A stretch of 64,000 bases of DNA, from positions 3,880,001 through 3,944,000 of the forward strand of contig NZ_CP076538.1 in assembly GCF_018885265.1 (NCBI RefSeq), written 5' to 3'. The translations under genes and the position numbers were made by a program. Under the pieces are notes generated by a model. That model had not been told where the DNA came from and did no database searches. It saw only the letters and a program-made list of their open reading frames with translations. Shown piece after piece: positions 1-8,349 of the stretch (position 1 is the stretch's first letter; every line of letters begins with the position of its first letter). Source of the stretch: Amycolatopsis aidingensis. Its GTDB lineage: Bacteria > Actinomycetota > Actinomycetes > Mycobacteriales > Pseudonocardiaceae.

Positions 1-262
1 TGTTGTCGAGGTTTGTCGCGGATCGCGGCCGTGGTAAGGGCCGCGGTGAGGACGTTGGCGGAAGCGCTGGACAGCCACTCCTGGGTGAGCGCCTCCAGCG
101 CCGGCGTTGACGAACACGGGCTCAACTTTCCGCCGGCGTCCCGGAATCCTTGGCAGGCTGGGCGGACGGCGCCGGGTCGGCGGGCTCGGCCGTGGTGGTC
201 GGGCGGAAGAGCGCCCAGCGCCAGACCCACCTGCTCGACGAGGCCGGCCTCCCCGGCCCGGC
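1..262. other. No gene recognised at the left edge
   Basis: I see no convincing coding region here. Several frames stay open on both strands, as expected at this GC content, but none shows a family motif or a credible ribosome-binding site. The stretch leads into a recombinase remnant, so it may be decayed mobile-element DNA. That is inference. Confidence 0.4.
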
Positions 263-523
263 GACCGGTTCACCGTCGCGGAGCAGTACCGGCTCTGCCG
301 CGACGTCGCGGACATCCTCGCGGTCCGGGAATGGTGCCGCGCCCACAGCATGAAACTGCGCGTGCTGTCCGGCATCGTCAACTTGGCCGCCCCCGACGCG
401 ACCACCACCATGCTGGTCAACGTCCTGGTCTCGGTCGGCCAGTTCCAGCACGACCTGCAATACGAACTCGCCCGCGACGGCCTGGCCGCCGCCTGGGCAC
501 AAGGAGCCCGCTCCGGACGTCAC
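263..523 (+). pseudogene. Serine recombinase (resolvase family) remnant
   Basis: The plus-strand translation resembles the middle of a resolvase/invertase catalytic domain and the start of its long helix. It contains LRVLSGIVNL, then MLVNVLVSVGQFQHDLQYE, then ARDGLAAAWAQGARSGRH, matching the usual pattern LRVL..., VL..(A/G)QFERD..., R..GLAAARA.G...GR. The N-terminal part with the catalytic serine (Y.R.S...Q) is missing and there is no DNA-binding C-terminus, so it cannot be active. It ends where the P450 gene on the other strand ends. It marks old site-specific recombination beside the terpene genes. The match is by eye and divergent. Confidence 0.5.
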
Positions 524-1860
524 CAGCCACCTCGACGTTCGGCGCGCATGACCAGACCCTCCGGCACCAGGGTCGTGGCGGTCACGGGGCGCACCGGGTG
601 GTCGGGCAGCGGACGCAGCCGCCACCTGCCGGCCAGCGTGGCAAGGGTCAGGGTGGTCTCGATGACCGCGAAGTGGTCGGCGATGCACTTACGCACGCCG
701 GCGCCGAACGGGATGACCGCATCGTGCGGGATCCGGGTGGGCCGGTCCGGCAGCCAGCGGTCGGGGTCGAACCGATGCGGGTCCGGGAACACCGCCGGGT
801 CGCGGTGCACGATATACGGGATCACCAGCACCGGGCTGCCCGCGGGGACGTGGTAGCCGCCGAGATCGACATCGGCGAGCGCGCGGCGGCTGATCATCCA
901 CGCGGGTGGGTAGCACCGGAGTACCTCGGAGATGATCCGGCCGGTGAGCTCCAGGCGGGGCAGGTCCTCGTAGCGGGCCGCGCGGCCGCCGAGTACCTGG
1001 TCGACCTCCGTGTGCAGCCGTTCTTCGAGGTCCGGGTGGCGGCCGAGTTCGTGGAACGCCCAGGACAGCGCGCTGGTGGACGTCTCCCCTCCGGTGGCGA
1101 GCATGGTCATGACCTGGTCGCGGATCTCGGTGTCGGACAGGGGCTCGCCGGTGTCCGGGTCGCGGGCCCCGGTGAGCGTGGTCAGTAGGTCGGTGTCCTT
1201 GGCCTCCGCCTTGTGGTGGGTCGCGATGGCATGCGCCGCGGCCTGGTGCAGCCCGGCCAGCAGCCGGGCGTGGCGCTGGTTGCGCGGGGTCGGCAGCCTG
1301 CTGGTCAGGGCCCGTACCGGGTTGAACATCCGGCGCTGCACCTCGCGCAGTGCCAGCGGGAAGTCGCGGCGGAAGTCGCCGTGCAGCGTGCCGATGGAGG
1401 AGGGCAGCAGCGCCCGGATGGTGATGCCGAGCAACAGACCGTGCATCTCGGTGCGGACATCGAGACGCTGACCGTCGCGCCAGGTGGTCGACAGCTGCTC
1501 GATCTCCTGCCGCATGGCCTCGGCGTAGCCCGCCATCCGGTTGCGATGGAAGTGCGGCTGCAACAGCCGGCGTTGCCTGCGGTGGGTCTCCCGCTCCGAG
1601 GTGAGCACGCCGTTGCCGACCAGCACCCGCAGCTGGGCTCCGCCCTCGCCCTTGTCGAAGCTGCCGGCCTGCACGACCAGCACCTCGCGTGCCATCTCGG
1701 CCTCGGTCACCAGGTAGATGGTGCGCGGGCCGAGTTTGATCCGCACGACGCTGCCATGCCGCCGCAACGAGTCCAGGAACGCCAGCCGACGCTCACGGCG
1801 CAGGGGCAGCAGATGACCGACTAGCGGCAGTCCACCCGTGGCCAGCGCCGGAACCGCCAT
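520..1860 (-). CDS. Cytochrome P450, CYP170-like
   Basis: A 446-residue heme monooxygenase of normal bacterial P450 length. The oxygen-binding I-helix motif ATGGETS has E259-T260, the K-helix has EVLR near residue 312, and the heme loop FGAGVRKC carries the ligand Cys392. I chose the ATG at 1860 because GAAGGGGG lies just upstream; an in-frame start nine codons earlier has no comparable signal. The N-terminus (GGLPLVGH, then VVRIKLGPRTIYLVT) reads like CYP170-type P450s, which oxidise sesquiterpenes such as epi-isozizaene. With a terpene synthase 2.5 kb upstream on the same strand, oxidation of the cyclised terpene is the likely role. The substrate is inferred. No ferredoxin or reductase gene is adjacent. 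Confidence 0.88.
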   Translation of the reverse strand: MAVPALATGGLPLVGHLLPLRRERRLAFLDSLRRHGSVVRIKLGPRTIYLVTEAEMAREVLVVQAGSFDKGEGGAQLRVLVGNGVLTSERETHRRQRRLLQPHFHRNRMAGYAEAMRQEIEQLSTTWRDGQRLDVRTEMHGLLLGITIRALLPSSIGTLHGDFRRDFPLALREVQRRMFNPVRALTSRLPTPRNQRHARLLAGLHQAAAHAIATHHKAEAKDTDLLTTLTGARDPDTGEPLSDTEIRDQVMTMLATGGETSTSALSWAFHELGRHPDLEERLHTEVDQVLGGRAARYEDLPRLELTGRIISEVLRCYPPAWMISRRALADVDLGGYHVPAGSPVLVIPYIVHRDPAVFPDPHRFDPDRWLPDRPTRIPHDAVIPFGAGVRKCIADHFAVIETTLTLATLAGRWRLRPLPDHPVRPVTATTLVPEGLVMRAERRGGW

Positions 1861-1968
1861 GCCGCCCCCTTCCCGGAATCCCGTCACGGACCACGAGGGT
1901 AGGGCAGCATCCCCTGGCCAGGGTGGGAAACGGCCAGATCGGCAGTACGGATCACCGCTCCGGCCCCG

Positions 1969-4164
1969 CTACGCCGGCCGGGCACCGGCTGGGGCGCCGA
2001 GTCCGGCCAGGGCCCGCGGCAGCCGGCCCTGGTGCAGGACGCCGAGGCGCTGGGTGGCGCGGGTGAGGGCGACGTAGAGCTCGGCCGCGCCGCGTGGGCC
2101 GTCGGCCAGGATCCGCATCGGTTCCACCACCAGAACGGCGTCGAACTCCAGCCCCTTCGTCTCCGCGGGCCGGACCGCGCCCGGCACACCCGGCGGCCCG
2201 ATCACCACGCTGGTGCCCTCGCGGCCAGCCTCCTCTTGCACGAACTCCTCGATGGCGGGGCGCAGCTCCTCCTCGGTGACCCGCCTGGACCAGGGCTCCA
2301 CCCCGCACGAACGGACCGACTCCGGTGGCTGGAGCCCCGGCGCGAACTCCGCGAGCAGGGCCGCGGCGACGGCCATGATCTCCGCCGGGGTGCGGTAGTT
2401 CACCGACAGCGACCGGTAGACCCAGCGTCCCGGCACATACGGCTCCAGCATCGCGTCCCAGGACGTCGCACCGGCCGCCGACCGGCGCTGGGCCAGATCC
2501 CCGACCACCGTGAAGGACCGGCCGGGGCAGCGCCGCATCAGCACCCGCCAGTCCATCTCGGACAGTTCCTGGGCCTCGTCCACCACGATGTGGCGGTAGG
2601 TCCAGTCCCGGTCCGCGGCGGCCCGTTCGGCGAGGTCCCGGGTGTCCCGCTCGACGAAGCGGTCCGCAAGGTCCTCGGCGTAGAGCAGGTTCTCGGCCGC
2701 CAGCATGACGTCCTCGTCCATCTCCTCGCGGTCCAGCTTCATGGCGTCCATGACGTCGGCCGCGTACTCGGCCTCGGCTCTCCGCTGCCGCTCGGCCACC
2801 CGCTCGGCGGCCTTGTCCACCGCCTTGTCACGACCCAGCAGGTCGACCAGCTCGTCCAGCAACGGCACGTCCGGCACCGTCCAGGCATCGCCCTGGGCGC
2901 GCCACAGCGCCTGGTCGGCGCCAGCCGCCCGCAGGCGTTCGGGGGAGGAGTACAGCTCGGCCAGCAGGGTTTCCGGGGTCAGCACCGGCCACAGCTCGTC
3001 GACAGCGGCGGTGAACCGCTCGTCCTCCGCGAGCTGCTTGAGCAGGTCCGTGCGCAGCTCCTCCCATGCCTTGCGGTCCTCCCGCGTCAGCCAGCCGCGG
3101 CCGATCCGGGCTATCGCCCGCTCGGTGAGCACGTACGTGACGATCTCGGTGAAGACCGCGCGGGCCTCGTTGTGCGGCCGCCCGCTCGCCCTGGCCTCCT
3201 CGATGGCCCACTCCGCGGTCTCGGCGTCGATCCGCACCGTGACGTCGCCCAGCGTGATCGGTACCGGTTGCTCCGGCAGCCGCTGCCGATCGGCGACCGC
3301 CGCCGCGAGCACGTCCAGGATCCGCAGCGAACCCTTGAGCCGGGCGGCCTCCGGGGTGTCCTCGGCGGTGACCCGCATACCGGGCAGCAGGTCGCCGGGG
3401 GTCATGAAGACCACATCGGACTCACCCAACGACGGCAGAACGCGGCCGATGTGGTCCAGGAACGCCGGGTTGGGCCCGACCACGAGCACACCGTGCCGTT
3501 CCATCCGCTCCCGCTGGGTGTAGAGCAGGTACGCCACCCTGTGCAGCGCCACCACGGTCTTCCCGGTGCCCGGACCGCCCTCGATCACCAGCACGCCAGG
3601 GTGGTCGAGCCGGATGATCTCGTCCTGCTCGGCCTGGATCGTCGCCACGATATCGCGCATGCCCGCACCGCGCGGCGCGTTGACCGCCGCGAGCAGCGCC
3701 GTGTCTCCGCGCTCATCCTCGCCGGGACGGCCGAACACCTCGTCGGTGAAATCGAGCACCTGACGCCCCCGGGTGTGGAACTGGCGGCGCCTGCGCATGT
3801 TCTCCGGGTTCGCGCCGGTGGCGACATAGAACGCGCGCGCCGCAGGCGCCCGCCAATCGAGCAGTACCGGATCGTACGCGTTCTCCTCGTCGAAAAGGCC
3901 GATCCGGCCGATGTACAGCTGTCCGCCCGACTCGGTGTCCAACCGGCCGAAACACAGCCCGGCGTCCGCCACGTCCAGCCGTTTCGCCTCGCTGGACAGC
4001 GCGCGCACCTCGACATCCCGTTCCATGGGTGTCTCGCCGTTTCCCCGCAACGCCGCCTCGTACGCGCCCCGCACTCGCGTGCGCTCGGCGTCGAGCCGCG
4101 CGTACAGCCCGGCGACATGACTCCGCTCCGACCGCAGCTCCTCTTCGTACCCCTGAGCCGACAC
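1969..4164 (-). CDS. helR: HelD/HelR-type RNA polymerase-binding helicase-like protein
   Basis: A 731-residue UvrD/Rep-type superfamily 1 protein of the actinobacterial HelD class. Walker A GGPGTGKT is near residue 197, Walker B VVDEAQE near 527, followed by GDLAQR, ETKGLEFD and LYVALTRAT. The charged N-terminal region (SERSHVAGLYARLDAERTRV) fits the coiled coil that HelD proteins insert into the RNA polymerase secondary channel. The GTG at 4164 is preceded by GAGGGG and is preferred to the GTG four codons earlier. HelD proteins remodel stalled or inhibited polymerase; HelR of Streptomyces displaces rifamycin and is induced through a rifamycin-associated element. A 19-bp match to that element lies 156 bp upstream, which is why I call it HelR rather than generic HelD. 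It interrupts the terpene gene group. Confidence 0.85.
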   Translation of the reverse strand: MSAQGYEEELRSERSHVAGLYARLDAERTRVRGAYEAALRGNGETPMERDVEVRALSSEAKRLDVADAGLCFGRLDTESGGQLYIGRIGLFDEENAYDPVLLDWRAPAARAFYVATGANPENMRRRRQFHTRGRQVLDFTDEVFGRPGEDERGDTALLAAVNAPRGAGMRDIVATIQAEQDEIIRLDHPGVLVIEGGPGTGKTVVALHRVAYLLYTQRERMERHGVLVVGPNPAFLDHIGRVLPSLGESDVVFMTPGDLLPGMRVTAEDTPEAARLKGSLRILDVLAAAVADRQRLPEQPVPITLGDVTVRIDAETAEWAIEEARASGRPHNEARAVFTEIVTYVLTERAIARIGRGWLTREDRKAWEELRTDLLKQLAEDERFTAAVDELWPVLTPETLLAELYSSPERLRAAGADQALWRAQGDAWTVPDVPLLDELVDLLGRDKAVDKAAERVAERQRRAEAEYAADVMDAMKLDREEMDEDVMLAAENLLYAEDLADRFVERDTRDLAERAAADRDWTYRHIVVDEAQELSEMDWRVLMRRCPGRSFTVVGDLAQRRSAAGATSWDAMLEPYVPGRWVYRSLSVNYRTPAEIMAVAAALLAEFAPGLQPPESVRSCGVEPWSRRVTEEELRPAIEEFVQEEAGREGTSVVIGPPGVPGAVRPAETKGLEFDAVLVVEPMRILADGPRGAAELYVALTRATQRLGVLHQGRLPRALAGLGAPAGARPA

Positions 4165-4319
4165 GTTCCCCCTCACAGTGACAAGAAATGATGTTTGATC
4201 CGACGGCTTCTTCCTCGTTCATGGGCAGCACGTCGCGGCCCCGCTGGCGTGCGGGGTGCCTACGCGCGAGTCCATTTCCGCAGGTTGTGGCCTTGCCCGG
4301 CAATCTTGCGGTACGACCC

Positions 4320-4338
4320 GGGCCTTGCCGCAAGCCCC
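4320..4338 (-). promoter_or_regulatory. Rifamycin-associated element (RAE) upstream of helR
   Basis: Read on the helR strand the site is GGGGCTTGCGGCAAGGCCC. This matches, as I remember it, the 19-bp element found upstream of rifamycin-inactivating genes and helR in actinomycetes. It contains the dyad CTTGC-GGCAAG. On the same strand TTGCGG, 19 bases and CAAGAT follow, which could serve as a weak -35/-10 pair overlapping the element. It predicts induction of the downstream gene by rifamycins. Confidence 0.8.
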
Positions 4339-4413
4339 CGGTGCGCTATATGTTGAGAGTGGCGGGGGAGTGCCGCTCCTTGGGAAGTCAGAAACCGCAT
4401 CGTGAGTTCGAAG

Positions 4414-5481
4414 TCATTGCGGGTGGCGCTGTCTGCTTTCCGGACGGTGAGATCCGTTGCCCGTGATGACCAGGTCTTCCACGTAGTTGGGCCGGTCTGC
4501 TGGGATGGTGCCCTCGGGCGTGTAGCGGTCGGTCTCGATCTCCCACTGGTGGTAACCGGCGATCCACATTTTGATGGCGGCTACGGACTTGTCGACCGCG
4601 GTGCATTGCTCGTCGTCGAGTCGCAGTGTGGCGCAGATTCGCGGCAGTTCCTGCTCCAGGCGTTGGAAGCGGGGGATGTGGTCGTGGATGACCATGTCGC
4701 GCACCGCTCGCAGGGCTTCATCGCGGGTGCAGCCGTGTTCACGTTCGACGACCAGCACGGCGTTGTCGACATCGCCGCGGGGGGCCTCTTTGTAGACGGA
4801 GTGCACGTCGTTGCACAGGAGGGGCACGTCGATGCCGACTTGGCGCATCATGCGGTACTGGGGGGTGTGGAAGAGAGCGAGTGGGACGGTGAAGTGGCCG
4901 AATCGCTCGCCGTAGTCGACCATCAATCTGGTAGCGCCTGCGCCGCGCCGCACGTGGAGGAAGTGCTCCCACGACGGGACATGGGCGTTGACGCGGTCCA
5001 TGGCCTCGGCGGCGTGGGCGGCCAGGTAGTACTCGAAGTTGTGGGCGGCGCGCGTGATCCATGCGGCGGGCATACCTTGCTGGCTGCGTTCCCACATGTC
5101 AGCGAAGAAGGTCACGAGCGGAGAGGAACCGCGCGGCGACGGCCGTCCGGCCGGGCGGTACAGCACCGCGATCAGGTCGTCGACGAACGTGGCCACGCGC
5201 GCCGGATCGCGTCCCAGCGGGCCGTCGAACTGGTCATCGAAGACAAAGAAGAACGCAAACTGGTCCACCGCCAGGTCCAGGTCTTCGCCTACCGCCATCG
5301 GGTACGCGTATCCGGCGCCCTGGCCCAGGTCCCAGGACAGGTACCAGTGCTCGGCCTCGGGGGTGCCGAGCATGCCATGGGACTTCATCCGGGCGACGTT
5401 GGCGGTCCGCGCTCGCGCTACCTCGGGGCTGGACCGCGCGGGAAACGGGATATCGAACACGGGCAGGTCCACGACGGGCAT
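4414..5481 (-). CDS. Class I sesquiterpene synthase, pentalenene-synthase-like
   Basis: A 355-residue single-domain terpene cyclase. The metal-binding aspartate motif is D82-D-Q-F-D86 within FVFDDQFDGP, the pyrophosphate sensor is R178/R179, the NSE triad is N224-D-x-x-S228-x-x-x-E232, and R319-Y320 closes the active site, so every catalytic element is present. The N-terminal pattern FDIPFPARSSPEVARA resembles pentalenene synthase (FHIPLPGRQSPDHARA). It should ionise farnesyl diphosphate with Mg2+ and cyclise it; the product cannot be read from sequence. The ATG at 5481 follows AAGGAG with six bases spacing, preferred over an upstream in-frame start. The truncated ispH lies directly upstream and helR downstream. 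Confidence 0.9.
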   Translation of the reverse strand: MPVVDLPVFDIPFPARSSPEVARARTANVARMKSHGMLGTPEAEHWYLSWDLGQGAGYAYPMAVGEDLDLAVDQFAFFFVFDDQFDGPLGRDPARVATFVDDLIAVLYRPAGRPSPRGSSPLVTFFADMWERSQQGMPAAWITRAAHNFEYYLAAHAAEAMDRVNAHVPSWEHFLHVRRGAGATRLMVDYGERFGHFTVPLALFHTPQYRMMRQVGIDVPLLCNDVHSVYKEAPRGDVDNAVLVVEREHGCTRDEALRAVRDMVIHDHIPRFQRLEQELPRICATLRLDDEQCTAVDKSVAAIKMWIAGYHQWEIETDRYTPEGTIPADRPNYVEDLVITGNGSHRPESRQRHPQ

Positions 5482-5531
5482 GTCATTCTCCTTGGACGAG
5501 TGGGCGGTGATCTTTCCGCAGGGATCAGTGG

Positions 5532-5711
5532 TCATGGCAGCCCTCGATTCCCGGTGTTGAGGTTTGTCGTGGTGTGGGTGTTGTGCACGATCTGGTGACG
5601 CACATAGACGGGCGCTCCGTGCAGTTCCAGAGCGCGTCCGACGATCGCGACAGCCCGTTCCACGCCGGCGCAGTAGCCGCGCGGCGCGGCGAGCAGTACT
5701 CGTTTGTCCAT
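5532..5711 (-). pseudogene. ispH: Truncated ispH (HMBPP reductase N-terminus)
   Basis: The 59 codons begin [20 protein letters not shown] and continue to [12 protein letters not shown], a clear match to the first ~47 residues of IspH/LytB, including the first iron-sulfur cysteine in GYCAG. The similarity then stops, and 12 unrelated codons run to a TGA just upstream of the terpene synthase. The remaining ~250 residues, with the other two cluster cysteines, are absent, so no functional enzyme is made. It lies between the prenyl synthase and the cyclase in the same direction, which suggests an ancestral MEP-pathway gene lost its 3' end when the cyclase gene was inserted or a deletion occurred. 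Confidence 0.85.
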
Positions 5712-5725
5712 CAGGCTCGGCCGTT

Positions 5726-6763
5726 CTAGGTGGCGCGGGTGATGAGGAAACTGATCAGGTGGTCCCACTCCCGCCGTACGTCGGACGGGATGGTGAGCGC
5801 CGCGATGGCATCGCGGGCGCGGTCGGTGTGCTGGCGGGCGTGGCGGCTGGTGGTCTGGCCGGCGTTGGTCCGTTCCAGCGCCGTGGTGGCCGCCGCGAGG
5901 TCGTCGGTGGTGAGCTCGCCGTCGGTGGCGAGGATCGCAGCGAGCCGTTGCGCGGCCGGGTCGGCATCGGTGAGTGTGACGACGATCGGCAGGGAGCGTT
6001 TGCGGGCGGCGACATCGGCACCGGCGGGTTTCCCGGTGACCTTCGGGTCGCCCCAGATCCCCAGCCAGTCGTCCATGGCTTGGAACGCCAGACCAAGCTG
6101 AGTGCCGGCTGTGCCCAGCACGGCGATGGCTCGGGAATCCGCTTCGGTGAGCAGCGCGCCGAGCTGACAGGCCGCGCAGATCAGGCCGCCAGTCTTGCCG
6201 ATCGCCATGCGCTCCCAGTCGGCGACCGTCACCGTCGTGCGGGTTTCGAACGCCAGGTCGTCGGCCTGTCCCGCGCACAACCCCACCACCGCCTCGGCCA
6301 GGACCGCCTCGGCCTGGGGGTGCTCGGCGAGTGTGGAGACCGCCAGGGCGAGTAGCGCGTCCCCGGCCAGCAGCGCGGTGTCGACGCCGTGGACGGCCCA
6401 GGCCGTGGGGCGCCCCCGTCGTGTCCGGTCGCGGTCCATGATGTCGTCGTGCAGCAGGGAGAACTCGTGTACCAGCTGCACCGCCACCGCCCCTGCGACA
6501 ACACCCTCCGAGGCCAGGCGCTCCGCAGGCACGCCCGTACTGCGGGCGGACAGGAACACCAGGGCGGGGCGGAGCATCTTCCCGACCCTGGCAGGGGCCG
6601 GCCGGCCGTGCTGGTCGGTGAGGCCGCAGTGGTAGCCGGCTACCTGCGCGAGCCTGGGGTGCAGGGTGGCGATCGCCTGCCGCAAGGCGGGCACCGTCAG
6701 GCTGCGTGCCTGCTGCAGAACTGCGGGAGCGGCCGTTGTGTCGGTAAGGGACGGGCTAGCCAT
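5726..6763 (-). CDS. Polyprenyl (farnesyl/geranylgeranyl) diphosphate synthase
   Basis: A 345-residue trans-isoprenyl diphosphate synthase. The first aspartate-rich motif is D106-D-I-M-D110 ([15 protein letters not shown]). The second is DDWLGIWGD at 231-239, a form common in actinomycete enzymes. The substrate-binding GKMLRP is at 61-66. F101 lies five residues before the first aspartate and S102 four before. An aromatic there can limit chain length, so FPP or GGPP are both possible and sequence alone does not decide. FPP would suit the adjacent sesquiterpene synthase. The ATG at 6763 overlaps by eight bases the stop of a small upstream ORF. ispG lies upstream on the same strand. Confidence 0.9.
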   Translation of the reverse strand: MASPSLTDTTAAPAVLQQARSLTVPALRQAIATLHPRLAQVAGYHCGLTDQHGRPAPARVGKMLRPALVFLSARSTGVPAERLASEGVVAGAVAVQLVHEFSLLHDDIMDRDRTRRGRPTAWAVHGVDTALLAGDALLALAVSTLAEHPQAEAVLAEAVVGLCAGQADDLAFETRTTVTVADWERMAIGKTGGLICAACQLGALLTEADSRAIAVLGTAGTQLGLAFQAMDDWLGIWGDPKVTGKPAGADVAARKRSLPIVVTLTDADPAAQRLAAILATDGELTTDDLAAATTALERTNAGQTTSRHARQHTDRARDAIAALTIPSDVRREWDHLISFLITRAT

Positions 6764-6881
6764 GACAATCGCTCCCGCTGCCGTCGGGGATGTCGGAGAA
6801 TCGGCGGAGAGCGGACAGCACCGATCCGTCCAGCACGGGCCGGACAGCTCCGTGATCGACGCTCGTCACCGGAGGGGTCAT
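6756..6881 (-). CDS. Small coupled ORF between ispG and the prenyl synthase
   Basis: A 41-codon frame begins with an ATG that overlaps the ispG stop (ATGA) and ends eight bases inside the start of the prenyl synthase gene. That architecture is typical of translational coupling. The peptide ([20 protein letters not shown]...) has no transmembrane segment and I recognise no family. It may be a real small protein, a coupling device that carries ribosomes from ispG to the prenyl synthase, or chance. Confidence 0.35.
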   Translation of the reverse strand: MTPPVTSVDHGAVRPVLDGSVLSALRRFSDIPDGSGSDCHG

Positions 6882-7981
6882 CGGTGATCGCTTTCGGCGA
6901 GCCGTACCGCGTGCGCGATCAGCGTTTCGGGGATCTCGTGCTCGGGCACGGTGTCCACCACCTGGCCGCGTACGAAGATCTGGCCCTTGCCGTTGCCCGA
7001 GGCCACCCCCAGATCCGCGTCCCGGGCCTCGCCCGGGCCGTTGACCACGCACCCCATCACCGCCACCCGGATCGGCACCTCCAAACCGTCCAGCGCGGCC
7101 TGGACCTCGGCGGTCATCTTGTACACATCCACCTGCGCCCGCCCACACGACGGACACGAGACAATGTCCAACGTGCGGGGCCGCAGTCCCAGTGCCTGCA
7201 AGATCGCCTCCCCGGCCCGGACCTCCTCAATCGGGTCCGCGGTCAACGACACCCGGATCGTGTCCCCGATCCCCTCCGACAACAGCGCGCCGAAAGCGGT
7301 CGCTGTCTTGATCACCCCTTGCGGGGGTGGCCCGGCTTCGGTCACACCCAAATGCAACGGATAATCGCATTGCTGCGCGAGTTGCCGGTAGGCGTCGATC
7401 ATCACTACCGGGTCATGATGCTTCACGCTGATCTTTAGATCGTGGAAACCGTGATCGGCGAACAACGACGTCTCCCACAACGCCGATTCCACCAAAGCCT
7501 CCGCACCTGCCCGCCCGCCATGTTTGTCGAGGATTTTCGGGTCCAGGCTGCCCGCGTTCACACCAATCCGGATCGGCACCCCCGCATCCCGCGCGGCGTG
7601 GGCGATCTCGCCGACCCGATCGTCGAAACGCTTGATATTCCCCGGATTCACCCGTACCCCAGCACATCCGGCCTTGATCGCCGCGAACACATACCTCGGC
7701 TGGAAATGAATATCCGCGACAACCGGAATCGTCGACTTCGACGCGATCGCTGGCAACGCATCCGCATCATCCTGGGAGGGCACCGCCACCCGCACAATGT
7801 CACATCCAGCCGCAGTGAGCTCGGCGATCTGCTGCAATGTGGCATCCACATCCGCGGTCAAGGTTGTGGTCATCGACTGCACCGAAACCGGTGCACCACC
7901 CCCCACCAGCACCGTGCCGACACCCACCTGACGGCAGACCCGACGAACCGCCGGTAGCGGCAATCCCGTGACTGGGACCAT
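6878..7981 (-). CDS. ispG: 4-hydroxy-3-methylbut-2-enyl diphosphate synthase IspG (GcpE)
   Basis: A 367-residue iron-sulfur enzyme of the MEP pathway that makes HMBPP from MEcPP. The N-terminus has [19 protein letters not shown], the middle [19 protein letters not shown] and [10 protein letters not shown]. The 4Fe-4S ligands lie in SCPSCGR near residue 275 and [10 protein letters not shown] further on. The ATG at 7981 follows GGAGGTGA. Primary metabolism usually has its own ispG elsewhere, so this copy beside a prenyl synthase and terpene cyclase looks like dedicated precursor supply. That is inference, because the rest of the genome is not visible. It is the first gene of the minus-strand group. 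Confidence 0.93.
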   Translation of the reverse strand: MVPVTGLPLPAVRRVCRQVGVGTVLVGGGAPVSVQSMTTTLTADVDATLQQIAELTAAGCDIVRVAVPSQDDADALPAIASKSTIPVVADIHFQPRYVFAAIKAGCAGVRVNPGNIKRFDDRVGEIAHAARDAGVPIRIGVNAGSLDPKILDKHGGRAGAEALVESALWETSLFADHGFHDLKISVKHHDPVVMIDAYRQLAQQCDYPLHLGVTEAGPPPQGVIKTATAFGALLSEGIGDTIRVSLTADPIEEVRAGEAILQALGLRPRTLDIVSCPSCGRAQVDVYKMTAEVQAALDGLEVPIRVAVMGCVVNGPGEARDADLGVASGNGKGQIFVRGQVVDTVPEHEIPETLIAHAVRLAESDHR

Positions 7982-8349
7982 GCACGGTCACCTCCACCGC
8001 ATGACGGTGACAGAGACAATTGTCGCAGGTCAACGCCCCCTTCCGGCAACACCCACACGAGAATGTGAACACGAGTAGTGGTCGACTATTCACGACAGGA
8101 GTGGAGTGTCACCGCCAGAAACGCACTTTCACCTTCTCGTGTCCACTTCCTGACACGGTGGGCTCACCGCCACCGCAGACAGCTCACAACACTATGGTCG
8201 TGACTGAGGGGAGGCCACCTTCGATTCGCGGGTCGGTCACGCCTGCGACAGCCATCCGACCGGCAGGCACTGACTCCAGACGGCCCCCAGCGCCGAACCC
8301 CGTCGCGCGGCGGTGACACTGTCAGGCGCAGCACGAGGAAGGGGTTGTC
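7982..8349. other. Divergent intergenic region, ispG / recombinase
   Basis: These 368 bases separate ispG (minus) from the tyrosine recombinase (plus) and contain no gene I can support. Reading toward ispG there is TTGACC (8027-8032) followed by the perfect palindrome GACAATTGTC (8015-8024), possibly a promoter with an operator. GTGAA and TTCAC flank a short AT-richer stretch at 8064-8092. I found no att-like repeat. Confidence 0.4.

Noticed and set aside
1912..1923. Palindrome CCCTGGCCAGGG between helR and the P450 gene
   Set aside because: A 12-bp GC-only palindrome is common at this composition, and nothing else supports a terminator or operator.
2032..4191. Long plus-strand frame opposite helR
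   Set aside because: It is a high-GC shadow with histidine/arginine/glycine-rich composition and no motif; the helR frame has all helicase motifs.
1..5575. Shared 11-mer GAGGTTTGTCG at 10-20 and about 5555-5565 as possible element ends
   Set aside because: An 11-base match is expected many times by chance in 64 kb, and no longer repeat extends from it.
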